Positions 8,520-14,987 of a DNA stretch of 25,379 bases are shown here, in pieces (within the stretch, counting starts at the first letter, position 1; every line of letters begins with the position of its first letter). A program made the position numbers and the translations under genes. The DNA is from a virus: positions 1 to 25,379 of the IMG/VR virus record IMGVR_UViG_3300032291_002325. One strand, written 5' to 3'. The notes beneath the pieces were generated by a model. The model ran no database searches. It saw only the letters and a program-made list of their open reading frames with translations, and was not told the DNA's origin.

Positions 8520-9808
8520 TATGGCACCACCTTGTAAGGACCAAGGCTAATCGGTCCCTTGGTTGCACCCGCTGTCCCCATCATCACAAGAGGAGCAGTG
8601 GACTGCATCAGATAGGTCTGGCTCATCTGCCGGTAAGCACCGTCTCTCAAGTCACGGTACATCTTGCCGAGACTCGGGTTGTCCAGACGAATCGCATTGG
8701 TGCTGGTGGCCTCGTACTCTATCACCTGAGCAGCGTCCGGTGGAATCAGAGGAGCGTCCCCGTCCTCTATCATCGGCTGCGGGAGAACCTGGATGCGAGC
8801 CTGATACTCAGTAATGACCGCTGGCATTGGCCACAGATTGAACCGCTGGTACTGCCCAAGAGCCATGTACGGGATCGTGGTCGTCAGGTAGTCCTCAGAG
8901 CCAATGGTCGCGAGGCTGAGGTCAGGTGCAAGGGTTGTACCCCCCAACGGGTCAACACCTTCAGGGACCGAGGTGTCCACGAGCACGGGGCGCTTGATTC
9001 CTACCTGGGGGCAGGAGAAGTAGAACTTGCGGTACAGGCCCGTGCTCGGCTGAATAGCGGGCGGGGTGAAGGTCAGGGTCTGCAGGTCGGTGAGCTTGTA
9101 CTCGACCGGGGCGGACAGGGCAGACTCTCGACCGGCAAGGCTGAAGGTCTGGTATACGAACAGGGTGCGAACACCCTGGGCCACCCCAGCTACCGTGGCC
9201 ACACCCGACACCGCCCTTGGGGTCGGGGTCCGGACGCTCGTGCTCGGGATGAAGTAGAGACTGCGCCCGGTCGTCTGAGGGTCAAGCCTGATGACGTCAC
9301 GGTTCAGCTTGGTCATCGCCCGCTGGGGCTCGGGGATCCCAACGCTCAAGTCGAGCAGGCCTTCCACACTCGCCGTGTCACCCGGAAGGGCGATCTCCCT
9401 ATATTGCACGGTCACCGTGTAGGTTCCGGTGGCCTGGGTGATGGGGCTGGTGAGGTAGACCCTGATGCCCGCGAGGTCGGCGAAGCTGACGTTGTAGGTC
9501 TGGCTCTGGACTCCAGTGGAAGAAGTCAGGAACAGAGTGTGCCCGTCAATCGCCCTACGGGCTTGCGAGGAGATCAGGGACAAGTCAACGAAGTCCTGGC
9601 CGAGAATGACCGGGATGCCAGCCTCGGTGTAGTCGGGGAACACCGTGATTATGGTCTCGCGCTGTGCGAAGGACCAGCGGTGCGAACCCAGCACCTTGAC
9701 CTGCGCTGCATTGATCTTGCGGTCAAGGTCTAACTCGTAAGAGTCATTAGCTGGGTCGTAGTTGAGGTTGGCGGCAACTGCGGCCCTAAGATCAGCAAGA
9801 GTGGTCAT
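8519..9808 (-). CDS. Head-to-tail connector / tubular tail protein A-like
   Basis: This 429-residue protein has the N-terminal helical signature of podovirus connectors (residues 1-50): LADLRAAVAANLNYDP, then LDRKINAAQVKVLGSHRWSF, as in the gp11/tail tubular A family, where helices dock on the portal ring. The middle is beta-rich. The C-terminal part returns to helix (IPPDAAQVIEYEATSTNAI, then GKMYRDLRDGAYRQM), also typical. It joins the portal to the nozzle encoded next. The start ATG at 9808 is unusual: its ribosome site (AGGGGG) lies within the 3' arm of a 14-bp hairpin at 9814-9849, so translation may be held down relative to the capsid genes upstream. Family assignment is by recognisable pattern and order. 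Confidence 0.8.
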   Translation of the reverse strand: MTTLADLRAAVAANLNYDPANDSYELDLDRKINAAQVKVLGSHRWSFAQRETIITVFPDYTEAGIPVILGQDFVDLSLISSQARRAIDGHTLFLTSSTGVQSQTYNVSFADLAGIRVYLTSPITQATGTYTVTVQYREIALPGDTASVEGLLDLSVGIPEPQRAMTKLNRDVIRLDPQTTGRSLYFIPSTSVRTPTPRAVSGVATVAGVAQGVRTLFVYQTFSLAGRESALSAPVEYKLTDLQTLTFTPPAIQPSTGLYRKFYFSCPQVGIKRPVLVDTSVPEGVDPLGGTTLAPDLSLATIGSEDYLTTTIPYMALGQYQRFNLWPMPAVITEYQARIQVLPQPMIEDGDAPLIPPDAAQVIEYEATSTNAIRLDNPSLGKMYRDLRDGAYRQMSQTYLMQSTAPLVMMGTAGATKGPISLGPYKVVP

Positions 9809-9813
9809 GACGA

Positions 9814-9849
9814 AGGCCCCCTGTAGGCATTGTAACCTACAGGGGGCCT
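9814..9849 (-). promoter_or_regulatory. Strong hairpin covering the connector ribosome site
   Basis: On the minus strand the arm GGCCCCCTGTAGG is followed by the loop TTACAATG and the arm CCTACAGGGGGCC, a perfect 13-bp stem plus one flanking A-T pair. No U-run follows, so it does not look like a standard intrinsic terminator. The 3' arm contains the only plausible ribosome site (AGGGGG) of the connector gene starting at 9808. It separates the highly expressed capsid/decoration genes from the tail genes, so it may limit tail protein translation, process the mRNA, or cause partial termination. Confidence 0.7.
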
Positions 9850-9870
9850 AAGTCCTTGTCGGGGGAAGAC

Positions 9871-10569
9871 TTAGCCCGCGATGCGGCCGAACAGGAACAC
9901 GTCACACTTGTTCCCAGACTCGTTCGTCATCGCCACGCCCATCGCCCCGTTGCCACCCGCGCCAAGCTGCTTGGTCGAGGTTGCGAAGCGGAGCGCCACG
10001 ACCCGGAAGGTCTTGGCCCCGCTGGTCACGGTGACGATGGCGTTCGTGCTGGTGTGGGTGCCGTAGGTGACGACGAACTGACCCGTGGTGGCCGGGCTCA
10101 CGTCCTCGGAGATGACGAAGACGAGGTCGGGCACGACGCCGAGGCCGTGGGCGATGCTCTGGGCGGAGCCAGTGGCAGTCTGGGAGGTCGAGAGGAACGC
10201 TGCCTGGGTGGAGGTAGCAGCGTTCTGCAGGCCCGCAAGGCGACCAGCGGTAGTACCAACGAACACGCCCTGACCGGCGACAACGCCGGTCTCACAGTCG
10301 GCGTTGGCAACGTAGCCAGAGATGGCAACGGGGACGGTCTGACCGGCGACGACCGCGGCCTGGGCGATGCCGATGGCGAGGGCACCAGCGTTGGCCGGAG
10401 CCTCGACCACGACAGCGGCGCGGTTCGCGGCGGTCTGGGTCAGGTCGAAGGCCACGGCGTCACCGGCGGCGATGGTACCACCGGCGAGCATCGTGAAGTT
10501 CCTGGCATCGAGGGCCGGGGAGATGCCGCCCTCAGCAGTCAGCAAGGGAAGGTTGTACATTGGATTCAC
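9871..10569 (-). CDS. Capsid decoration (cement) protein with extra C-terminal beta domain
   Basis: This 232-residue protein appears to have two domains. Residues about 20-115 carry the pattern of small cement proteins (DUF2190-like): GGTIAAGDAVAFD, ALAIGIAQAAVVAGQTVPVA, then GQGVFVGTTAGRLAG. Residues about 130-232 begin SAQSIAHGLGVVPDLVFV and continue as a beta-sandwich (VTVTSGAKTFRVVALRF). That 'HGLG-x-x-P' phrase occurs in surface-exposed virion domains. The start ATG at 10569 has GAGGTG upstream. It directly follows the major capsid gene, as cement genes usually do. The cement family is normally about half this length, so the C-terminal domain is probably displayed on the capsid surface. 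Assignment is by pattern, without a search. Confidence 0.7.
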   Translation of the reverse strand: MNPMYNLPLLTAEGGISPALDARNFTMLAGGTIAAGDAVAFDLTQTAANRAAVVVEAPANAGALAIGIAQAAVVAGQTVPVAISGYVANADCETGVVAGQGVFVGTTAGRLAGLQNAATSTQAAFLSTSQTATGSAQSIAHGLGVVPDLVFVISEDVSPATTGQFVVTYGTHTSTNAIVTVTSGAKTFRVVALRFATSTKQLGAGGNGAMGVAMTNESGNKCDVFLFGRIAG

Positions 10570-10596
10570 CTCAATCAGGAGTTGGAAGTTGTCTGC

Positions 10597-11685
10597 TCAG
10601 GCGTTGGTGAGAACGCCATGGGCGTTGAGGCGGGAGGTGGTCAGCTGGAGCTTGGCGCTCACGGTGGCCACGTAGACCGGGGCGCGCGGGTCACGAACGA
10701 ACTCGCTCACCGAGATCAGGGCCGGGCCGTTGTTCACGCCGAGCTTCTTGCGGGCCGCAGCGACACCACCACCCTGGAAGGTCGCCACGTTCACACGCAG
10801 GTACTTCGAGGAGAGCATGTAGGCGTCGATGAAGTCGGTGCCGACGCCACCCGCGTCCGCATCGAAGCCCATGCGGGCGTCCACGAACAGCGCCATGCCG
10901 TTGTAGACCGGGATCTCCTGTTGCAGGGTGCCGAAGCCCAGCTTCTCCAGGCTCAGGTACTGGATCTTGGTGTCCACCAGACCAGCGAGCTTGTTGAAGA
11001 ACTCCTCGGAGCAGATGCAGACATCGGGGTTCATGCCGCTCTGCGCCCGGATGCCGGTCATTACGTTGCGGACGTCAGCCTCGGTCAGGGTGCCACCAGC
11101 GGAGTCGAACTGGGAGAACCAGCCGAAGTCACGGAAGGCGGTCTGGCTCAGGCCGAGCACCGTGTTGGTCTGGGAGGCGCGGGCGACGCCCTGGAACCAG
11201 CCGGTGGTCGAGCCGATGCCGTTCAGGCTCTCCAGGGAGGTGAACCGGCGGGCGGAGGGAGCCGCGGCGCCCTGGAGCACGCTCAGGGAGATGCGGTCGC
11301 TCATGTCCTCAACCACGTTGACCACGCGGTCCTGGAGGAAGTCCACGGCGCCCTCGGAGCTCATGGCGTTGAGCTCGCTCTCGGAGATCCGGATCGGCTG
11401 GAAGAACTCGGCGTAGTCCGCGGTCGCCTTCTTCTCGATCAGACCCACGGTGGTGTCGAGGTCGGCGTAGGCATCGGCACCGGTCAGGATCTCGGTGGCC
11501 TGGGAGTGGTAGCCGAGGGACACCGGCTGGATGATGGACTCACCACCACCCTTGATGACCTTGATGCTGTTCGGGGCGGCACCGAAGGCCCTGAGCACGT
11601 TGTTGGCAGCGAAGGTGGAATCCTCGGCCTGCGCGATGAGCAGGGGGAGGACACGGTTGGCGATCGAAGAGATCGGCGTGGGCAT
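10597..11685 (-). CDS. Major capsid protein (HK97-fold type)
   Basis: This 362-residue protein has the sequence style of HK97-fold capsid proteins of short-tailed phages: KGGGESIIQPVSLGYHSQA (about 45-63), ADLDTTVGLIEKKATADYAEF (E-loop/P-domain region), and a long spine-like helix around EGAVDFLQDRVVNVVEDMSD (about 108-128). Its position, after scaffold and before cement protein, is the standard one. The start ATG at 11685 is preceded by GAGGTG (TTGAGGTGCTACCATG). A 312-nt untranslated region lies upstream, with a candidate -10 box and repeated hairpins, the longest non-coding stretch in the window. This fits separate, strong control of capsid synthesis. No protease gene is seen between portal and capsid. 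Confidence 0.88.
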   Translation of the reverse strand: MPTPISSIANRVLPLLIAQAEDSTFAANNVLRAFGAAPNSIKVIKGGGESIIQPVSLGYHSQATEILTGADAYADLDTTVGLIEKKATADYAEFFQPIRISESELNAMSSEGAVDFLQDRVVNVVEDMSDRISLSVLQGAAAPSARRFTSLESLNGIGSTTGWFQGVARASQTNTVLGLSQTAFRDFGWFSQFDSAGGTLTEADVRNVMTGIRAQSGMNPDVCICSEEFFNKLAGLVDTKIQYLSLEKLGFGTLQQEIPVYNGMALFVDARMGFDADAGGVGTDFIDAYMLSSKYLRVNVATFQGGGVAAARKKLGVNNGPALISVSEFVRDPRAPVYVATVSAKLQLTTSRLNAHGVLTNA

Positions 11686-11742
11686 GGTAGCACCTCAAAT
11701 GGGTTGAGAACACGAACGATTGACTGTCTTCGGCGGGTTCCC

Positions 11743-11780
11743 AGTGCCACTTGCTGGCGGGAGTGCCACTTATCGGCGGG
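11743..11780. repeat. 19-nt tandem direct repeat in the capsid leader
   Basis: Two abutting 19-nt units occur: AGTGCCACTTGCTGGCGGG (11743-11761) and AGTGCCACTTATCGGCGGG (11762-11780), differing at three positions. Each starts with the near-palindrome AGTGCCACT. GGCGGG followed by (A)TTCCC flanks the array on both sides (11732-11742 and 11775-11786). It lies between the candidate -10 box and the capsid start, so it would be transcribed in the 5' leader. It may be a pair of protein-binding sites or an RNA structure. Confidence 0.7.
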
Positions 11781-11808
11781 ATTCCCATTGGGAGGCGCCT
11801 CTACCATA

Positions 11809-11814
11809 ATTATA
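11809..11814 (-). promoter_or_regulatory. Candidate -10 box for the capsid transcription unit
   Basis: TATAAT on the minus strand in the context GGTTATAATTATGG is a perfect match to a sigma-70 -10 hexamer in an otherwise GC-rich region, about 125 nt before the capsid ATG. No convincing -35 hexamer precedes it. A similar GGTTA[CT]AAT motif occurs upstream of other genes in the window. Confidence 0.45.
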
Positions 11815-11853
11815 ACCAGACTTAATGGGCTGACCCCCTGGGGTGCAATTGGG

Positions 11854-11911
11854 TGTGTTAGCTCACACATGATAACTCGAATCTCCTTATAAGAAGAGAC
11901 CCGAGTTATCA
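11854..11911. repeat. Hairpin-plus-palindrome element, copy 1
   Basis: On the plus strand a 16-bp near-palindrome, TGTGTTAGCTCACACA (11854-11869), is followed directly by a 42-nt stem-loop (11870-11911): arm TGATAACTCGAATCTC, loop CTTATAAGAA, arm GAGACCCGAGTTATCA. The two arm mismatches (AA opposite CC on the plus strand) become G-U pairs in the minus-strand RNA, which is the sense of the capsid operon. The stem is therefore intact in that transcript. Confidence 0.9.
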
Positions 11912-11939
11912 TTAACTGCTCCGCGCCACAGCCTCTATA

Positions 11940-11997
11940 TGTGTTAGCTCACACATGATAACTCGAATCTCCGTAGAAGAAGAGACCCGAGTTATCA
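11940..11997. repeat. Hairpin-plus-palindrome element, copy 2
   Basis: This copy has the same 16-bp near-palindrome TGTGTTAGCTCACACA (11940-11955) and a 42-nt stem-loop (11956-11997) with arms TGATAACTCGAATCTC and GAGACCCGAGTTATCA and loop CGTAGAAGAA. It begins, on the minus strand, immediately after the scaffold stop codon, giving stops TGA TGA TAA. It differs from copy 1 only in two loop bases (plus the spacer between them) and stands 28 nt from it. Confidence 0.9.
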
Positions 11998-12903
11998 TCA
12001 GCTCTTGGCGATGGCCATTATTTCAGCTGCCGACAGGGACCCTACGGGCTTGCGGGGGTGCGCAGAGGAGGGCGCACTGTTGCCCTTGGCTGCCGCTTGG
12101 GTCTTGCTAACAGCTGCCACCTTCGCAGCATTCCTGGCCCTGGCTTCGGCCTGCAGGCGTTCAGTCTCCGCCTTCGAGCGCCGGGCCACGACGACGGTGT
12201 ACGCATCGTCAAGGTGGATGAACCTCCCCTTGGCCTGCGTGCCCTGGATGAGGTCAGCCACTTCAGCCTGCATGGTCTCATCGGAAGCGAAGTCAGGGTG
12301 GGCTTCGATCCAAGAGTCCAGCTCGGCCTCCTTGCGGGCAACAGCCTGGGCCTTGGATTCAGCCTCGCGGGCGGCCTTCAAGGGGGCGAGCTCAGCTTCC
12401 AGGAGGGCGCGGGCCTCCCTCTGGGCCATTGCCCTCAGAGCATCAGCGTCCCAGGGGTCAATGGGCCCCGCAGGGTCAGGCACCTTGGCGGGCCCCGCGG
12501 GGTGCCCCGCAGGGAGCGCAGCTGCAGCAGCACGCAGGGCCTTGGCCTCGGCCAGCATCGCTGCGGCCTCCTGTCGCGCCTGTGCGGCCTCCTGGGCCTT
12601 GCGGGTGGCGTCGGCCTGGATCCGCTTGGCATGAGCGGCAAGCTCGCCCTGACCAGCGTCTTCCAGAGCCTTCAGGGATGCAGCCCAACCGAGCTTGGTG
12701 CTCGGCACAGGCCCCACAGGGGGTGAAGGCTCGGCGGGGGCCACCGCTTCGCGGGGTTCAGGCTCGGACCCTACGGACTCTTCGGACTCCACCTGCTCCG
12801 CACCCCCTTCGGGGGGGGCTTCGGGAACAGAAGTGTCTTCAGAGGTCGCGGGTTCGGGCATGTCTGCCGCGAGGGCGAGGATATCGGGTCCGGTGCGGAA
12901 CAT
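11998..12903 (-). CDS. Capsid scaffolding protein
   Basis: This 301-residue protein is acidic at the N-terminus (residues 15-60, Glu/Pro/Ser-rich) and then forms long Ala/Glu/Arg/Gln helices (about 75-130 and 150-205) with coiled-coil character. It ends in a basic tail (AKGNSAPSSAHPRKPVGSL, about 273-291). An acidic front, helical rod and basic C-terminal capsid-binding tail are the classic scaffold layout. It sits directly before the major capsid gene. The start ATG at 12903 abuts the stop of the upstream gene (TGAATG). The region HPDFASDETMQAEVADLIQG (about 203-222) is a globular insert also seen in phage scaffolds. The stop runs directly into repeat copy 2. Confidence 0.85.
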   Translation of the reverse strand: MFRTGPDILALAADMPEPATSEDTSVPEAPPEGGAEQVESEESVGSEPEPREAVAPAEPSPPVGPVPSTKLGWAASLKALEDAGQGELAAHAKRIQADATRKAQEAAQARQEAAAMLAEAKALRAAAAALPAGHPAGPAKVPDPAGPIDPWDADALRAMAQREARALLEAELAPLKAAREAESKAQAVARKEAELDSWIEAHPDFASDETMQAEVADLIQGTQAKGRFIHLDDAYTVVVARRSKAETERLQAEARARNAAKVAAVSKTQAAAKGNSAPSSAHPRKPVGSLSAAEIMAIAKS

Positions 12904-13365
12904 TCAGATGGCTCCCATGAGGGTTGAACGGCGGTTCATCATCGACTTGGCGGGCTCGACTATCTCATCTTCATCTTCAAGAGGCAGACCTTCGCCCCTC
13001 ATGATCAGCTCCTGGGTGTCCTCATCCTCGGGGAGCTCGACTTCACCGGAGATGAACTCCATGAAGTCCTCATCGCGGATCAGCTCTTCGAGCATCGAGA
13101 CGAGCATCATCGGGTTGGTGGACTCCGGGTCAATCGGAGACTCGCCCTTGGACTCTCTGAAGGCGTTCATGGCAGTCAGGGCAACGGCGAAGGCCTGCAT
13201 AGCCTGACCACGAGCGATGGCCTCACCAACGATCTTGGACGCCAGGGCAAGCGAGGCGGCTTCGACAGCCTTGCGCTCCGTGGGACGCATCCCATCCATC
13301 ACGGGGCCGAGCTTCTCCATGAGGTCCATCTCGACCTCAACCTCGGCTTCCTTGGCCGCTTCCAT
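12904..13365 (-). CDS. Small acidic protein between portal and scaffold
   Basis: This 153-residue protein is Met/Glu/Asp-rich and mostly helical, with a central segment MRPTERKAVEAASLALASKI and an acidic C-terminal half (EFISGEVELPEDEDTQEL, then LPLEDEDEIVEP). The frame stays open further upstream (to 13515), but that part overlaps the portal gene and has poor composition, so I start at the ATG just after the portal stop (13365). That ATG has no clear ribosome site. An alternative is ATG at 13329, preceded by GAGGTCGAG. It occupies the slot often taken by a second scaffold or head-completion protein. I do not recognise its family and assign no function. Confidence 0.65.
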   Translation of the reverse strand: MEAAKEAEVEVEMDLMEKLGPVMDGMRPTERKAVEAASLALASKIVGEAIARGQAMQAFAVALTAMNAFRESKGESPIDPESTNPMMLVSMLEELIRDEDFMEFISGEVELPEDEDTQELIMRGEGLPLEDEDEIVEPAKSMMNRRSTLMGAI

Positions 13366-13369
13366 GAGC

Positions 13370-14974
13370 TTAGGCGGGGGTGAGTTCTTGGGGCTCGATA
13401 TCAAGGGGCACCTCTTCAGTGGGGACGGGCGTGGGGCGGGCGGGGAGGGCCAAGAAGGCTTCTGGGAGGTTGTAGGCCCGAACCATGGCTTCGAGAATCG
13501 CAGCGGGCGGGACACCGAGCTGGGCCAGGGTCGGGGTCAGCCGCTCAAGATCCTGGCGCTGCTGGAAGATAGAAGCGGGGGTGTTGGCCCCGTCCACCGC
13601 CACGAAGCTGTAGTCACCTTCGAGGTCCTTGGCAGACAAGAGCTTCGGGCCAAGCGGGCGAGGGAGGGACACAGCCTCCACGTCGTCCCCAAGCATGACC
13701 CGAAGCAGGGCTACGGCACACTCAGCGGCCTGGGCCACCGCCTGTGCCAGGGTGCTGGCCATCTTGCCGAGCTTGGTGTCTGCGTAGGCCGCGAGCTGGT
13801 TGACCTCAGTCGCGGTGGCCTTGGATGCCTGACCGAGCGTGAAGCCGGGCATCATGCTGGCCTTCTCAAGATCCTGAAGCAGCGACGCCTTGTAGTTAGG
13901 CACGTCCGCCGGGACAGGCAGAAGCGGGAGCGGGACAAGCGTCTCACCCAGCGGCACGTCACCCATTGTCTGCGGCGTGATGACCGTAGAATCCTCGCCG
14001 CCTTCGAGCGCAAGCCTGCTCGCTTCATCGAGAGTGTCCGGGCTGCACATGTAGAGACGACGGGCCTTCTTCGCCATCAGGTCCTGGGCGGAACTGACGT
14101 CGTTCAGACTCTGAAGCTGAGGGCGGTTCACCCCTATGAAGCTCAGGCTCGCTTGGGGATCGAGGGGGTCGGGGTTGAAGTTGAGCGGGATGACTGGAAC
14201 CAGGGGGCTGCCAGAGGAGGAATAGAGCATCCCGTCGATGCGTTCCACAAGAGCCGCGTTCTGCTCTTCCTGGTCCTCCACCCTGCCACCGACCTGAATC
14301 TCTTCACCTTCGTAGACCCACTTGTCCCCGTTGAAGTCGGGCGACCATACGACCTGCCGTCCCTCCAGGGGCAGCCACACATCGACCACGGTGACGTACT
14401 TCTCACCGGCCGGGGAGAGCCCATTGGAGGACACGTCCCAAGTCTCAGTCTTGGGGTGCGGCATCCAGTCCCCAATGCTGGTCCCGCTGTAGTCCGCGAG
14501 GGCTTGGTCAAGCGGGATCTCGGTCAACAGACCTATGTAACGGCTGGACCCCCAATCAAGCGCGTCAGCATCCCGGATGACCCTCCAAGCATGGGCAGGG
14601 AGAACCCGAACCCGGTCCATGGGGTTGCGGGCCTTGACCGGAACGACAACGAGATAGGCGCCTGGGAACACCAAGGCGCTCTTCACCGCGTTCTCGATGG
14701 AAGCGTTGGACTTCCGCAGGATCTCGTTGGCGCACGCAGCGGCAAGCTCTGGGCTGCCCTCACCGTAGACGCCTGGGACTCCGATGACCGACGGGGACCG
14801 GAGAAACAGGGAGCCGACCAGGGACTCGACCATCTGGAAGGCCACCGGCACCGGGGTGCCTTCTCCACCGTTGCGGTAGAGATTCAGGTCATTCTGCAGC
14901 TCATCGGTGCGAGAAGACCAGTGTTCCCGGTGCGCATCGTAGATGGGCTTGAAGGATTGTGGGGTCATGGGCAT
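13370..14974 (-). CDS. Portal protein
   Basis: This 534-residue protein immediately follows the large terminase and has portal-like features. These are an N-terminal helical segment (FKPIYDAHREHWSSRTDELQ, about 8-27), a wing region with VPVAFQMVESLVGSLFLRSP (about 46-65), and a long C-terminal helical stem/crown region (SKATATEVNQLAAYADTKLG, about 383-402) followed by many Ala/Gln helices. The portal forms the dodecameric ring through which DNA is packaged and ejected. Start: ATG at 14974 with GAGGG upstream; a second Met two codons later is possible. The motif GAGGGTTACAATC lies 20-33 nt before the start, inside the end of the terminase gene. The C-terminus is Pro-rich (PARPTPVPTEEVPLDIEP). 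Confidence 0.85.
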   Translation of the reverse strand: MPMTPQSFKPIYDAHREHWSSRTDELQNDLNLYRNGGEGTPVPVAFQMVESLVGSLFLRSPSVIGVPGVYGEGSPELAAACANEILRKSNASIENAVKSALVFPGAYLVVVPVKARNPMDRVRVLPAHAWRVIRDADALDWGSSRYIGLLTEIPLDQALADYSGTSIGDWMPHPKTETWDVSSNGLSPAGEKYVTVVDVWLPLEGRQVVWSPDFNGDKWVYEGEEIQVGGRVEDQEEQNAALVERIDGMLYSSSGSPLVPVIPLNFNPDPLDPQASLSFIGVNRPQLQSLNDVSSAQDLMAKKARRLYMCSPDTLDEASRLALEGGEDSTVITPQTMGDVPLGETLVPLPLLPVPADVPNYKASLLQDLEKASMMPGFTLGQASKATATEVNQLAAYADTKLGKMASTLAQAVAQAAECAVALLRVMLGDDVEAVSLPRPLGPKLLSAKDLEGDYSFVAVDGANTPASIFQQRQDLERLTPTLAQLGVPPAAILEAMVRAYNLPEAFLALPARPTPVPTEEVPLDIEPQELTPA

Positions 14975-14987
14975 GGGCTATATTCCC

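Larger units (their letters stand above)
11686..11997 (-). promoter_or_regulatory. Capsid-gene leader and control region (312 nt, no gene)
   Basis: This gap between scaffold stop and capsid start has no plausible gene. Reading with the minus strand it holds: two copies of a hairpin-plus-palindrome element (11940-11997 and 11854-11911); an AT-rich box TATAAT at 11814-11809 (context TGGTTATAATTATGG); a short GGGA/TCCC-type palindrome near 11783-11793; an exact-length 19-nt tandem repeat at 11743-11780; and the capsid ribosome site. No good -35 hexamer is seen 16-18 nt above the TATAAT, so the box may need an activator, such as the sigma-like or zinc-ribbon proteins encoded upstream. Confidence 0.65.

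Noticed and set aside
11854-11869. CRP-binding site (TGTGA-n6-TCACA) in the repeat palindrome
   Set aside because: The half-site is TGTGT with a different centre; resemblance to the lac CRP site is partial. An unknown regulator is more likely than CRP.
9856-11892. Long open frame (678 codons) on the plus strand opposite capsid and decoration genes
   Set aside because: It is antisense to two well-supported genes, rich in Gly/Val/Glu/Gly from reversed GC-rich codons, and has no ribosome site or domain. Typical shadow frame.
11870-11911. Intrinsic terminators formed by the repeat hairpins
   Set aside because: No U-run follows any copy on the transcribed strand, and copy 3 lies within an open gene.
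11956-11997. Protelomerase-type telomere site
   Set aside because: Such sites are continuous palindromes through the centre. Here a 10-nt asymmetric loop sits in the middle and there are three copies at internal sites.
11956-12003. Hammerhead ribozyme suggested by CTGATGA next to a stem at the scaffold end
   Set aside because: The required GAAA after stem II is missing and the third copy of the stem lacks CTGATGA.
12904-13515. Longer 203-codon reading of the acidic gene
   Set aside because: The first 50 codons overlap the portal gene in another frame and are Pro/Ser/Lys-rich without a ribosome site.
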